A stretch of DNA of 64,000 nt from Burkholderia sp. MS389 (GCF_016899425.1 NZ_CP045995.1:2418001-2482000), one strand, 5' to 3'; shown: positions 15,811 through 24,425, counted from the stretch's first letter. A program made the numbers and translations. The notes: generated by a model from the letters alone, not told the origin.

Positions 15811-16356
15811 TCACCGCACGCATGCGGTGCGCGACACGCGATGAAACGCGCGGCTGAAGTAGATCAGGCTGTCACCGTCGTCGCGCACGCGGATCGACGT
15901 CGCCTCGATGAACATCACCGAATGCGAGCCGACTTCCTTCATCTCGGCGATCGTGCCCTGCAGGCTCGCGAGCGCATCGCGCAGCACCGGCACGTCCCGT
16001 TCGCCGCGATCCCACACGGGGAGAGCGAAGCGCTGTTCCATCGGCAGGTCGGTGAGCCCCGCGAAGTGTCGCGCGAGCAGCTCGTGCTCGGCCGGCAACA
16101 CGTTGATGCAGACCTGACGGTTGCGCTCGAAGGTCGCATGCATCGCGCTCGACCGGTTCAGGCACACGAGCAGCGTCGGCGGCGCGTCGGTGACCGAGCA
16201 CACGGCGCTCGCGGTGATCCCGCAACGGCCGTGCGGCCCCGCGGTGGTGATCACGTTGACGGCCGCGCCGAGATGGGCCATCGCCTGGCGGAAGGCCTTT
16301 TGCGCGTCGGTCGGTTCGACGCGCGCCGGTTGCGGGATATCGGTCGTGGCGGACAT
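15811..16356 (-). CDS. iacG: Flavin reductase of the indoleacetate pathway, IacG-like
   Basis: The 181-residue protein belongs to the HpaC/flavin reductase-like FMN-binding family: FRQAMAHLGAAVNVITTAGP at the start of the fold, GITASAVCSVTDAPPTLLVCLN as the flavin-binding segment, and the C-terminal VMFIEATSIRV. It would supply reduced FAD/FMN to the IacA monooxygenase. The ATG at 16356 has GGAG six bases upstream; an upstream in-frame GTG/ATG is not supported. The name rests on family membership plus its place in a cluster with iacABCDEFHI homologues. It is divergent from the response regulator at 16691. Confidence 0.85.
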   Translation of the reverse strand: MSATTDIPQPARVEPTDAQKAFRQAMAHLGAAVNVITTAGPHGRCGITASAVCSVTDAPPTLLVCLNRSSAMHATFERNRQVCINVLPAEHELLARHFAGLTDLPMEQRFALPVWDRGERDVPVLRDALASLQGTIAEMKEVGSHSVMFIEATSIRVRDDGDSLIYFSRAFHRVSRTACVR

Positions 16357-16690
16357 GGGCACTCCAGATTGGATGAAGGCGGCGATCGCGGGTGCTGTCG
16401 ATGCAGCATCGCTCGGCCGACGATGACCCAAGCGTACGCCGCGAAAATGCGGCCGACCATTCGCACGAACGATGACGAAGATGGCGTTCGCGCCAACGCA
16501 TCTAAAGGTTCTACCTAGATGCGCGGCACGCTGCGCGAAAAATGAGCGGTTGTGCGTTCACGCGGTACGTGAAGGGGTATTCAGCGGATTTTCGGCTCGC
16601 TATGATGTGCCGCATACCCCCGACGAACGACGCGGGCTTCACCCCTGCGTCGCGCGTGATACCGATACCGATATTTTGCGAGACACCCCG
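16357..16690. other. Divergent intergenic region iacG / response regulator
   Basis: A 334-base interval that should contain the promoters of both genes. Besides the inverted repeat at 16499-16521 no other strong element was recognised, and no small ORF in it is convincing. Confidence 0.5.
16499..16521. promoter_or_regulatory. Inverted repeat, candidate response-regulator site
   Basis: CATCTA (16499-16504) and TAGATG (16516-16521) form outer arms, with AGGT/ACCT nested inside. Part of it, CTAAAG-n5-...AGATGCG, recurs between iacA and the sensor kinase at 21742-21762. The location between iacG and the regulator gene suggests an operator. Confidence 0.45.
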
Positions 16691-17323
16691 ATGACGTCAC
16701 CGGCACCGATCGTATACATCGTCGACGACGACGGCGGCATGCGGACGTCCCTCGCGTGGCTGCTCGAATCGGTCGGCATCGCGTCCGAAGGGTTCGCGAA
16801 CGCGGCCGATTTTCTCGCGCGCTTCGACGTGAACCTGCCTGCGTGCCTCGTGCTCGACGTGCGGATGCCGGAGAAAAGCGGCTTCGACGTGCAGGCCGAA
16901 CTGAATGCGCGCGGCGCGACGCTGCCGGTGATCTTCGTCAGCGGACACGGCGACATTCCGATGTCGGTGCGCGCACTGCAGAACGGTGCGATCGATTTCG
17001 TCGAGAAGCCGTACAACTCGCAGCAGATGCTCGAACGCGTGCAGCGCGCGCTGCGGCTCGCGCAGCAGCGGCATGCGGTGAGCCAGCGCCACCGCGAGCT
17101 GCGCCAGCGGCTCGACGCGCTGACCGCGCGCGAGAAGGAAGTGCTGCGCGGCGTCGTGGACGGCAAGGGCAGCAAGCAGATCGCGTCGGACCTGTCGATC
17201 AGCGTGAAGACCGTCGACGTGCATCGCGCGAGCATCAAGGAGAAGCTCGGCGCGACGTCGATCGCCGCGCTCGTGCGCGACGTGATGGTCGTGTGGGGCG
17301 ACGATGGGGAGGCGTCTCGATAG
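16691..17323 (+). CDS. iacR2: FixJ/TtrR-type response regulator of the iac cluster
   Basis: The 210-residue regulator has a receiver domain (D12/D13, phospho-acceptor D56 in LVLDVRMPEKSG, K105 region FVEKPYNSQQM) and a LuxR-type helix-turn-helix (LTAREKEVLRGVVDGKGSKQ and KTVDVHRASIKEKLG). The likely partner is the PAS histidine kinase at 21833, which is in the same cluster and of the matching FixL/TtrS type. A two-component pair is reported in the Paraburkholderia phytofirmans iac cluster (IacS/IacR2, from memory), hence the symbol. The ATG at 16691 begins the recognisable fold; an upstream in-frame extension is not supported. Confidence 0.85.
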   Translation: MTSPAPIVYIVDDDGGMRTSLAWLLESVGIASEGFANAADFLARFDVNLPACLVLDVRMPEKSGFDVQAELNARGATLPVIFVSGHGDIPMSVRALQNGAIDFVEKPYNSQQMLERVQRALRLAQQRHAVSQRHRELRQRLDALTAREKEVLRGVVDGKGSKQIASDLSISVKTVDVHRASIKEKLGATSIAALVRDVMVVWGDDGEASR

Positions 17324-17447
17324 CGGTCGGGGCTGTGCGCGGATCGGCTTGCGCATCCGGACCACGAGAAGCATGCAACGCACGCGACGCAGCCGACGCG
17401 CACGCACACCGCGCACACGCACCGCGCGCCCGATGCGTGCGTACCGT

Positions 17448-18191
17448 TCAGCGCATGTACAACCCGCCGTTGATGTCCCAGCATGCGCCGTTCGCGAAAT
17501 GCGCGTCGCCCGACGCGAGCAGCACCGCGGCATCCGCGACGAAGCCGGCCGAGCCGAGCTTGCCACCCGGCAGGCTCGCGAGCACCTGACGCAGCTTTTC
17601 CGGCGCGACGCTTTCGTACACGATCGGCAGATCGAGCGGCCCCGGCGAGATCGCGTTGACGGTCACGCCCTGTGCAGCGAGATCGCGCGCGAACACCTTG
17701 GTCAGCGTCAGCGTACCGCCTTTCGCAGCCGCGTAATGGGCGCCCGTCGCCGAGCCGCCGTTCTGTCCGGCCAGCGACGCGATGTTGACGATGCGACCCG
17801 CGCCGCGCGTCGCGAAATACTGGCCGAACACCTGGCAGCCGAACAGCACGCTGCGCAGGTTCACGTCGATCACCTGGTCGAACTGCTCGGCCGTGATCTC
17901 CATCGCCGGCACGACCTTCGATGCGCCCGCATTGTTGACGAGCACGTCGATCGTGCCCCAGCGCGCGACGAGCGTATCGCGCGCGGCTTCGAAATCGCGT
18001 TTCGACGTGACGTCGAGCGGCAGCGCGATCGCGCGTTCGCCGCTCGGATCGAGCTCGCGTGCATGCGCGTGAATCGCGTTGGCGGCGATGTCGGCCAGCG
18101 CGACGCGATAGCCGGCCGCATGGAAGCGTTCGGCGATGACGGCGCCGAGCCCGCGCGCGGCGCCGGTGACGAGAACGACTCTGTCTGACAT
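17448..18191 (-). CDS. iacE: Short-chain dehydrogenase, IacE-like
   Basis: The 247-residue SDR has the cofactor loop TGAARGLGAV, NNAG (LVNNAGASK), the catalytic serine in NIASLAGQNG and YAAAKGG (Y and K). In indoleacetate catabolism IacE reduces or oxidises an intermediate downstream of 2-hydroxy-IAA. It is the last gene of the leftward run A-B-I-H-E. The ATG at 18191 is used because it begins the Rossmann strand; only a weak GGAA precedes it. Confidence 0.86.
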   Translation of the reverse strand: MSDRVVLVTGAARGLGAVIAERFHAAGYRVALADIAANAIHAHARELDPSGERAIALPLDVTSKRDFEAARDTLVARWGTIDVLVNNAGASKVVPAMEITAEQFDQVIDVNLRSVLFGCQVFGQYFATRGAGRIVNIASLAGQNGGSATGAHYAAAKGGTLTLTKVFARDLAAQGVTVNAISPGPLDLPIVYESVAPEKLRQVLASLPGGKLGSAGFVADAAVLLASGDAHFANGACWDINGGLYMR

Positions 18192-18250
18192 GGTATGGAG
18201 TTCCGTGGTTCGCGGGCGCACGCCGAGGGAAGCGGCGCCCGTATCGTGGT

Positions 18251-19375
18251 TCATGCGGCGAGCGCGGCTTCGAAGTGTGCCGCGATTGCGCAGACCCGTT
18301 CGTCCGCGCCCTTGCGTCCGACGATCTGCAAGCCGGCCTTCAACGGCGAACCGGCGAGCGGCAGCGGCAGGCTGAGCGCCGGATGGCCGCTCAGGTTGAA
18401 CGGGCGGATCAGCGACGACATCGCGATCACCGATACGCCGTCGCGTGCCTGCTGCAGCGTGATCGGCAACGCGGGCAGCGTCGGCAGCACCAGCACGTCC
18501 GCGTGTTCGAGCGCGGCGTCGATCTGTGCGGTGAAGCGTGCGCGCACGGCTTCGGCTTCCTTCAATGCCGCAGGCGCGGTCGTTGCGGCCGCACGCAATC
18601 GCGCATCGAGGTCGGCGCCGAGCTTGCCGGTCGCGACCAGGTGACCGAACGCGCGCGACGTTTCCGCGTTGATCACGGTGAGCCCCGCCGCGAACGCGGC
18701 CGGCATTGCATCGAGCACGATCGTATGCGAACGCAGGCCCGACGCGCGAACGGCCGCATCGAGCGCGGCGGCGATCGCCGGATCGGTTTCGACGGCGAGT
18801 TGGGCGACCGTGCAGCCTTCAACGGAAGCGGTCGCCTGCGCGCGATCGAAGTCCGGCGCGATCGCGGCCATCACCGCGACGAGCGTGCGGATCTCGCGCG
18901 CGAACGGCCCGACGCAATCGAGCGTGGTGTCCGCGGGCGCGACGCCGCGACGCGACACGCGGCCGAACGTCGGCTTCAGCCCGGCCACGCCGCAGCACGC
19001 GGCCGGCCCGCGGATCGAGCCGCCGGTATCGGTGCCGAGCGCCGCGTCGACGGCGCCGAGGCCGACGAGCGACGCGGAGCCGCTCGACGAGCCGCCGGGA
19101 ATGCGCGCGGCATCCTGCGGATTGACGGGCGTGCCGGTGTAGTCGTTGATGCCGGTCATGCCGAACGCGAGTTCGTGCATGTTCGCCTTGCCGGCGATCT
19201 GCCAGCCGGCGTCGAGCAGCAGGCGGACCACGTCCGCGTGTCGGACGGCCGGCGGCGCATCGGCGAGCGCGCGGCTTGCCGCGCGGGTCGGATAGCCCGC
19301 GATGTCGATCGTGTCCTTGATCGCGATCGTCGGGCCGGGGCCGCCGAGCGTGAAGGTGTCGATGAAGCCTGTCAT
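18251..19375 (-). CDS. iacH: Amidase-signature enzyme, IacH-like
   Basis: The 374-residue protein carries the amidase-signature catalytic set: K20 (AIKDTIDIAG), cis-Ser S96 in GGSSSGSAS and nucleophile S120 in GTDTGGSIRGPAACCG. IacH acts late in indoleacetate degradation; amide or C-N bond hydrolysis is expected but its exact substrate is not settled. It lies 59 bases upstream of iacE and 32 bases downstream of iacI in the same operon. The open frame extends further upstream through the neighbouring gene, but similarity begins at the ATG at 19375. Confidence 0.88.
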   Translation of the reverse strand: MTGFIDTFTLGGPGPTIAIKDTIDIAGYPTRAASRALADAPPAVRHADVVRLLLDAGWQIAGKANMHELAFGMTGINDYTGTPVNPQDAARIPGGSSSGSASLVGLGAVDAALGTDTGGSIRGPAACCGVAGLKPTFGRVSRRGVAPADTTLDCVGPFAREIRTLVAVMAAIAPDFDRAQATASVEGCTVAQLAVETDPAIAAALDAAVRASGLRSHTIVLDAMPAAFAAGLTVINAETSRAFGHLVATGKLGADLDARLRAAATTAPAALKEAEAVRARFTAQIDAALEHADVLVLPTLPALPITLQQARDGVSVIAMSSLIRPFNLSGHPALSLPLPLAGSPLKAGLQIVGRKGADERVCAIAAHFEAALAA

Positions 19376-19407
19376 GGTGCGATGGCGTGCGAATACGGTG
19401 GAAGGGT

Positions 19408-19929
19408 TCAGGACCGTGGCGCGGCGGCGAGCGGCCACGGGCCGTCGAGCACGCGTTCGGTGCGGAAATGGCGGATCAGCCAGGCGGCGCCGTCGGCGCA
19501 CGGCGCGAAATCGATCGTGAGCCGCGCGGCGATCAGCTCGGCCGAATCGTCTGCGTAGCGCGACGCCTGGAGCATGATCCAGCGGCCGCGTGCGCTTGCA
19601 TGGTCGACACCGATCTCGATCGACTCCGACGTCAGGAAGTGCAGGTTCGCCGAGAAATGCGGATCGGGCGGAAGATAGCGGCCGAGCATCGCGACGATCG
19701 CGGCCGGGCCTTCGAGACGGCCGAACTTCCGCGCGTACCGCGGGCCGATGCCTTCCCACACGGCGTCGGACGTGAACAGTTCCGCCAGCGACGGGCCTTC
19801 GCCCGCATCTTCGGGTACGTCGCACAGCGCCATGTAGCGCGTGATCGTCGCGCGCACCGCGCGCTCGGCGTCGAGCGCCGCGACGCGCTGTGCGAGCGCG
19901 TCGATCGCGGCCGGAGACAGATCGGTCAT
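19408..19929 (-). CDS. iacI: SnoaL/NTF2-like protein, IacI-like
   Basis: The 173-residue protein has an N-terminal helical segment (AERAVRATITRYMALCDV) and the cone-shaped NTF2/SnoaL fold signature (LFTSDAVWEG, SANLHFLTSESIEIG, ARGRWIMLQASRY). IacI belongs to the ring-hydroxylating dioxygenase small-subunit-like/SnoaL proteins of the iac pathway; its role is unclear. It starts eight bases after the iacB stop and is cotranscribed with it. Confidence 0.82.
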   Translation of the reverse strand: MTDLSPAAIDALAQRVAALDAERAVRATITRYMALCDVPEDAGEGPSLAELFTSDAVWEGIGPRYARKFGRLEGPAAIVAMLGRYLPPDPHFSANLHFLTSESIEIGVDHASARGRWIMLQASRYADDSAELIAARLTIDFAPCADGAAWLIRHFRTERVLDGPWPLAAAPRS

Positions 19930-19937
19930 CGCGCGCC

Positions 19938-20315
19938 TCACGCCGCGGGCTTCGTGGCCGGCGGCACGGTCAGCGCGCGGCCGACGCGTGCCTCGATCTT
20001 GCCGTAGCGCCACAGGTTGTATTCGCCGACGGGCGTCGTGCGGTACAGGTTGCACACGGCGACCGTCGTGTCGAAATCGGCGACGTCGGCCATGATGTAG
20101 AAGGTCCACGGTGCGCCGTCGGCCTGGCCGACCACGAGGCGATCGTCGTCCATCACGCCGAGCACGCGCACGCCGGGCATCGCTTCGACGGCCGCGAGCA
20201 TCGCACCGTACGCCTGCCACACCTCGCCGATTTTCTCGCGCGGCAGGTCGAAGAAATTCTGCGACACGCCGCAGCAGAACAGCACGCGCAGCGGCAGCGG
20301 ATTCGAATCGGACAT
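19938..20315 (-). CDS. iacB: IacB-like protein of the indoleacetate cluster
   Basis: The 125-residue protein begins MSDSNPLPLRVLFCCGVSQN and contains VEAMPGVRVLGVMDDDRLVVG and WTFYIMADVADFDTTVAVCN. It fits IacB, a small conserved protein with a dimeric alpha/beta-barrel look whose biochemical role is unresolved (proposed accessory to IacA). GGAG precedes the ATG at 20315 by nine bases. It lies 96 bases downstream of iacA and upstream of iacI in the same operon. Confidence 0.82.
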   Translation of the reverse strand: MSDSNPLPLRVLFCCGVSQNFFDLPREKIGEVWQAYGAMLAAVEAMPGVRVLGVMDDDRLVVGQADGAPWTFYIMADVADFDTTVAVCNLYRTTPVGEYNLWRYGKIEARVGRALTVPPATKPAA

Positions 20316-20411
20316 AATGGGTTCTCCAGAGGAATCGGTCGGGCGCATGAGCCGGCCGGCGACGGTGCGGCGGCTTCATGCGCGTTCATCGAAAGTTTCG
20401 GGCGATGCAGG

Positions 20412-21605
20412 TTACAGATAGCCGGGAAACGGCGTGACGCCGGTGAAGACCGCGCCCGCGCCGTCGAAGTTGCCTTCGGCGAGGAACGCGTGCTGCGTGA
20501 CGACCATCGCATCGCGCAGCAGCCGCTGCAGCGGATGCGACCGGTAGATCGCGGCCGTGCCGCCGAGGCGGTACGCGCGTTCGACGACGCTCGCGCCTTC
20601 GCGCGCGATCTGCGTGGCCGCGAGCCGCAGCAGGCTGACCTGGTCGGGCGTCACCGGGTTGCCCGCGAGAATCGATTGCCACACCGAATCGGTCGCATCG
20701 TAGAAAAACGCGCGCGCCGAGCGCAGTTGCGCCTCGGCCTTCGCGAGCTCGATGCGGAAATACGCGCGATCGGCGAGACGCGGCGCGCCGGTCGTCGTCT
20801 GGCGGCCGCCCGACATCCGGTTCACGACGTCGAGCGCCGCGCGCGCGAGGCCGAGGTTGACGACGGCCAGCACCTGCGCCGCATACGCGACGGTCGGATA
20901 GCGGTACAGCGGCTCGTCGACGGTCGCTTCGCCGCCGCGCACGAAGGTCCACGCCTCCGGCACGAAGCGGTCGTTCACGCGCAGGTCGTGGCTGCCGGTG
21001 CCCTGCATGCCGACCACGCTCCAGTTCTCGACGATCTCGACATCCGCGGCGCGGAACACGGCGGTGCGCGGCTTGTTCGGCGCGGCGTCCTGCGCGCCCG
21101 GCACGGCGATGCCGACGCCGAGCCAGTCGGCGCCCTTGCAGCCGCTCGCGAATTTCCACGTGCCGTTCACGCGCCAGCCGCCCGGCGCGGCCTGCGCAGG
21201 CTGCACCGGGAACAGGCCGCCCGCGAACACCTGGTCGGGGCCGCTCGCGTACAGCTCGGCCTGCGTGTCGAGCGGCAGCGCGGCGAGATAGACGTTCGCG
21301 GAGCCAAAGCTTGCGACCCACGCGGCCGAGCCGTCGGCGGTCGCGATCCGTTCGATCATGTCGAGGAACGCGGTCGGCGCGAGCGCATCGCCGCCGAAGC
21401 GGCGCGGCGTGCCCGCGCGATAGATGCCGGCCTGCTTGAACAGCGCGATCACGTCGCGCGGTACGTGCGACAGCCGGTCGAATTCGTCGCGGCGCGCGGC
21501 GACGGTTTCGATCACCGCGTCGAGCGGCGACAACGGCGCGGCCGCGGGACGGGCCGCGGGCGGCGAGGTCGGCGCGGATTCGATGGCGAGGGCGGCTTGC
21601 GGCAT
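20412..21605 (-). CDS. iacA: Flavin-dependent indole-3-acetate monooxygenase, IacA-like
   Basis: The 397-residue protein is of the acyl-CoA dehydrogenase-fold monooxygenase family (as in HpaB-like class D flavin monooxygenases): IATADGSAAWVASFGSANVY, GGWRVNGTWKFASGCKGADW, VVGMQGTGSHDLRVNDRFVP, and a C-terminal VERAYRLGGTAAIYRSHPL. IacA catalyses the first attack on indole-3-acetic acid using reduced flavin from IacG. AGGAG lies seven bases before the ATG at 21605. It heads the operon A-B-I-H-E and is divergent from the sensor kinase gene; a promoter motif at 21665-21682 recurs upstream of the porin. Confidence 0.9.
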   Translation of the reverse strand: MPQAALAIESAPTSPPAARPAAAPLSPLDAVIETVAARRDEFDRLSHVPRDVIALFKQAGIYRAGTPRRFGGDALAPTAFLDMIERIATADGSAAWVASFGSANVYLAALPLDTQAELYASGPDQVFAGGLFPVQPAQAAPGGWRVNGTWKFASGCKGADWLGVGIAVPGAQDAAPNKPRTAVFRAADVEIVENWSVVGMQGTGSHDLRVNDRFVPEAWTFVRGGEATVDEPLYRYPTVAYAAQVLAVVNLGLARAALDVVNRMSGGRQTTTGAPRLADRAYFRIELAKAEAQLRSARAFFYDATDSVWQSILAGNPVTPDQVSLLRLAATQIAREGASVVERAYRLGGTAAIYRSHPLQRLLRDAMVVTQHAFLAEGNFDGAGAVFTGVTPFPGYL

Positions 21606-21664
21606 GAAAGTCTCCTGGGGATGGGGCGATTCCGGCATTCGCATGTGCGTTTCATATGCAAACA

Positions 21665-21682
21665 GACCCTAGTCTAGAAACG
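21665..21682 (-). promoter_or_regulatory. Motif CGTTyCTAGACTmGGGyC upstream of iacA
   Basis: On the minus strand the 18 bases match the motif 60 bases upstream of the iacA start. A second copy, agreeing at 15 of 18 positions, occurs upstream of the porin at 29772-29789. It contains the palindromic core TCTAGA. Confidence 0.5.
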
Positions 21683-21832
21683 CCGAAAACACGCAGCAAT
21701 TGGTGCGTTGGGCCGCGCGACTGGTGACGCTCCGTGCCGGCCTAAAGAAATCTTCAGATGCGATCGGCGCGCGCCGGTGCTATGTTGGGTTTCCGGCCGC
21801 GCGATGCCGCGCGCCTTCCTCCGAATCCGATC

Positions 21833-23305
21833 ATGAGTTTTCCCGACGAAGACGATTTCCACCGGCTGCTCGACGCGCTGACCACGTGCGTGCTGCTGCA
21901 CGACGCGCGCACCCGGGCGATCGTGTGGGCGAATCGCGCCGCGTGCATCGCGCTCGGCTTTTCCGTCGAGGAATTGCTGCCGCTGAAGGCGCCGGACATG
22001 ACGCGCCCCGAGCCGAAGTACCGGCGCGAGATCGCGGTGAGCGCGTGGGATCGTGCACTCGTCGACGGCCCGCAGGTGTACGAATGGTGCTATCGCTCGC
22101 GCACGGGGGTCGACATGCTGTCCGAGGCCACCGCGACCTACGTGCCGCTGCGCGGGCGCGACGTCGTGATGGTGCAGTTCCGCGACATCAGCGCGGAAGA
22201 GGCGGTCCGCCAGCAGTTGCGCCGCTACGAGGCGCGGCTGCGCGAGTTCATGCAGGATCTCGACGAAGGGATCGCGGTCGTGACGCCGCACGGCGGCGTG
22301 CAGTTCATCAGCGAGTCGGGCCGCCGCGTGCTGGGGCTCGCGCCCGACGAGCCGCTCGGCGAGGTGCTCGACTACTGCTCGGCGGCCGATCGCGACCGGC
22401 TCGTCGCGCAGTTGCGCGACGCGCCGTCCGCATGCCCGTCCGCGCCGCAGCGCTACCGGATCGTGCGGCGCGACGGCTCCGCCTGCTGGCTGCGCATCCT
22501 GTGCCGGCAGGTCGAGATCGAAGGCGATCTCGACGGGCTGCTCGTGCAGTTTCGCGACGTGAGCGACGAAGTCGCGATCGAGGACGCGCGGCGCGCCGAG
22601 GCGCGGATGCTCGAATACGCGGGCCGCTACAACGCGATGGGCGAGATGGCGACCGTGATCGCGCACGAACTGAGCCAGCCGCTCGCGGCCGTGCGCAATT
22701 TCATCGAAGGCGCGGTGCGGCGGCTGAACGGCAACGGCGCCGTCGACGACGCGATCTGGGGGCTGCGCAGCGCGGATCGGCAGGCCGAGCATGCGGCGCT
22801 GATCATCAAGAGCGTGCGCGAATTCATCGTGAAGCGCGAGCCGGTCGTCGCGCGCGCCGACCTGCGCGACATTCTCGCGGACGTCGCGTACTTCATCGAG
22901 CTGCGCGCGAAGGAGGCCGGCGTGACGGTCGCGATCGTGCAGGCCGACGCGCCGCTGCCGATCCGCTGCGAGCGCGTGCTGATCGGGCAGGTGATCCTGA
23001 ATCTCGCGTTCAATGCGATCGAGGCGTTCGCCAGTTGCGAGCGCGCGCCGCGCACGCTGACGCTCGGCACCGCGAACGTGGCCGGCCATGCGGAGTTGCG
23101 TGCGATCGACAATGGCCCGGGCGTCGACGCCGGCGCGCACGACCGGCTGTTCGACGGCTTCTCGTCGTCGAAGGCGGGCGGCAACGGGATCGGGTTGTCG
23201 CTGTGCAAGAGCATCGTCACGCGCCACGGCGGGCGGATCGCCGCGAGCCCGGCCGCGGGCGGCGGGCTCGACTGCCGCGTGACGCTGCCGCTCGCCGACG
23301 GGTGA
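21833..23305 (+). CDS. iacS: PAS-domain sensor histidine kinase of the iac cluster
   Basis: The 490-residue kinase has no membrane helix. Two PAS domains (about residues 5-120 and 135-245) precede a HisKA domain with H278 in MGEMATVIAHELSQPLAAV and a HATPase domain (VILNLAFNAIEAF, RAIDNGPGVD, GGNGIGLSLCKSIV). This FixL/TtrS layout suits a cytoplasmic sensor, perhaps of indoleacetate or a catabolite. It is divergent from iacA and probably phosphorylates the FixJ-like regulator at 16691. The ATG at 21833 begins the PAS domain; an in-frame ATG at 21758 would add 25 arginine-rich residues and is less likely. Confidence 0.87.
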   Translation: MSFPDEDDFHRLLDALTTCVLLHDARTRAIVWANRAACIALGFSVEELLPLKAPDMTRPEPKYRREIAVSAWDRALVDGPQVYEWCYRSRTGVDMLSEATATYVPLRGRDVVMVQFRDISAEEAVRQQLRRYEARLREFMQDLDEGIAVVTPHGGVQFISESGRRVLGLAPDEPLGEVLDYCSAADRDRLVAQLRDAPSACPSAPQRYRIVRRDGSACWLRILCRQVEIEGDLDGLLVQFRDVSDEVAIEDARRAEARMLEYAGRYNAMGEMATVIAHELSQPLAAVRNFIEGAVRRLNGNGAVDDAIWGLRSADRQAEHAALIIKSVREFIVKREPVVARADLRDILADVAYFIELRAKEAGVTVAIVQADAPLPIRCERVLIGQVILNLAFNAIEAFASCERAPRTLTLGTANVAGHAELRAIDNGPGVDAGAHDRLFDGFSSSKAGGNGIGLSLCKSIVTRHGGRIAASPAAGGGLDCRVTLPLADG

Positions 23306-23355
23306 GCGCAACCGCGTCGGCGCATTGCGGCGGGGCGGCGACGCGCGACGCATGG

Positions 23356-23742
23356 TCAGCGCCCCAGCGCCCGCGCGGTCTGGCCGCCAATGCCGAAGTC
23401 GGTGTTCGGAATGTCCTTGATGATCACGCGCGTCGCCTGCAGCGGCGCGTCGAGCACGTTCGCGCCCGCATCGGACAGCGCGGCGATCAGCGCGCGCTTC
23501 TGTGCGTCGGTGCGCCCGGCGATCAGGATCGCGACGATCACCGGCAGCGACGGCGGCGCGCCGTCCGCGGCGCTGCGGCCGCCGAGGCCGATATGCGTCG
23601 CGGGCAGTTCGGTGAGCAGTACGCGCACGGATTCGAGCGGTGCGCCGATCGCGTCGACGGTCGCGTGGCTGAGGCGCGCGATCAGCTCGGCCTTGCGCGC
23701 GTCGTCATGGCCGGCCGGCAGGAAAACTTCGAGTGTGGGCAT
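23356..23742 (-). CDS. Tandem 4-oxalocrotonate tautomerase-like protein
   Basis: The 128-residue protein consists of two tautomerase domains in one chain. The first begins with the catalytic-type proline (MPTLEVFLPAGHDDARKAEL) and ends ESVRVLLTELPATHIGLGG; the second begins LPVIVAILIAGRTDAQKRAL and ends QATRVIIKDIPNTDFGIGG. Both halves align through their length, so the gene arose by duplication and fusion. Pro at position 2 (after Met removal, Pro1) is present in the first half only as an N-terminus. It is downstream of iacCD and follows a tandem DNA repeat. A role in tautomerising an oxindole-type intermediate is possible but not established. Confidence 0.82.
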   Translation of the reverse strand: MPTLEVFLPAGHDDARKAELIARLSHATVDAIGAPLESVRVLLTELPATHIGLGGRSAADGAPPSLPVIVAILIAGRTDAQKRALIAALSDAGANVLDAPLQATRVIIKDIPNTDFGIGGQTARALGR

Positions 23743-23755
23743 GGTCGTCCGGAAA

Positions 23756-23921
23756 GGTGAAGGTGACTGGCTCACCGTTGCGCGAGCGACGGCGAAGCGG
23801 TCGCCGCTGAAAGGTGAAGGTGACCGGTTCACCTTTGCGCGGGCGACGGCGAACCGGCAGCCGTTCACAGGTGAAGGTGCCCGGCTCACCATTGCGCTGG
23901 CGACGGTGAACCGGTCGCGGC
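23756..23921. repeat. Three tandem copies of a 57-base palindromic repeat
   Basis: Units start at 23756, 23813 and 23870, exactly 57 bases apart. Each opens with GGTGAAGGTGmCyGGyTCACC, which contains a GGTGA...TCACC palindrome, and continues TTGCGC-GCGACGGyGAA-CGG. The array fills the gap between iacD and the tautomerase gene and keeps an open frame on the minus strand (19-residue periodicity), but no start or family resemblance supports translation. Similar repeats occur in Burkholderia intergenic regions (recollection). Confidence 0.85.
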
Positions 23922-24425
23922 TTACAGCAGGAAGCCGATCGCGCTGAGCGCTTCGGTCGAGTCGATCAGGCGCACGACCTTCTCCGCAATCCGCATCTCG
24001 CCTTCGGCATCGACGTGCAGCTTGTGCGTGACGTCGGCCGCGAACAGCGTCGCGACGCCGCGCTTGTATGCGACCACCACCTGCGCCGATTTCAGCTCGA
24101 CGGTATCGGCGCTGCCGCTTTCCAGCGTGAAGCGCGATACGGTGCGCACCGTGCGCGCCGCGTCGGTGGCCGACGCCGAATAGCCGGACACCATCCGCTG
24201 CACGCGCTTCTCGCGCATGTCCCGGTCGTCGAACACGTAGTTCAGCGTCGCCGCGAAATCGGTCGCGTCGGGATCGATCGGCACCACGTAGTGGCCGGTC
24301 GGATCCCACAGGTCGAGCCACGCGCGATAGTCGCGGCGGTCGAGCATCTCGGCTTCGCGCCACACGAATTCGACCGCGCGGGCGAAGGTCTGCTCGGAAA
24401 AGAGGGCGTTGCGGTCGTCCATCAT
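23922..24425 (-). CDS. iacD: Rieske dioxygenase small (beta) subunit, IacD-like
   Basis: The 167-residue protein is a ring-hydroxylating dioxygenase beta subunit: FVWREAEMLDRRDYRAWLDLW at the N-terminus, GHYVVPIDPD, and the C-terminal KVVRLIDSTEALSAIGFLL. It has the NTF2-like cone fold and stabilises the IacC alpha subunit. Its ATG (24425) overlaps the iacC stop in an ATGA, giving matched expression of the two subunits. Confidence 0.9.
   Translation of the reverse strand: MMDDRNALFSEQTFARAVEFVWREAEMLDRRDYRAWLDLWDPTGHYVVPIDPDATDFAATLNYVFDDRDMREKRVQRMVSGYSASATDAARTVRTVSRFTLESGSADTVELKSAQVVVAYKRGVATLFAADVTHKLHVDAEGEMRIAEKVVRLIDSTEALSAIGFLL

Noticed and set aside
23756..23921. Three direct repeats as a mini-CRISPR
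   Set aside because: No unique spacers between units; each is one continuous 57-base period.
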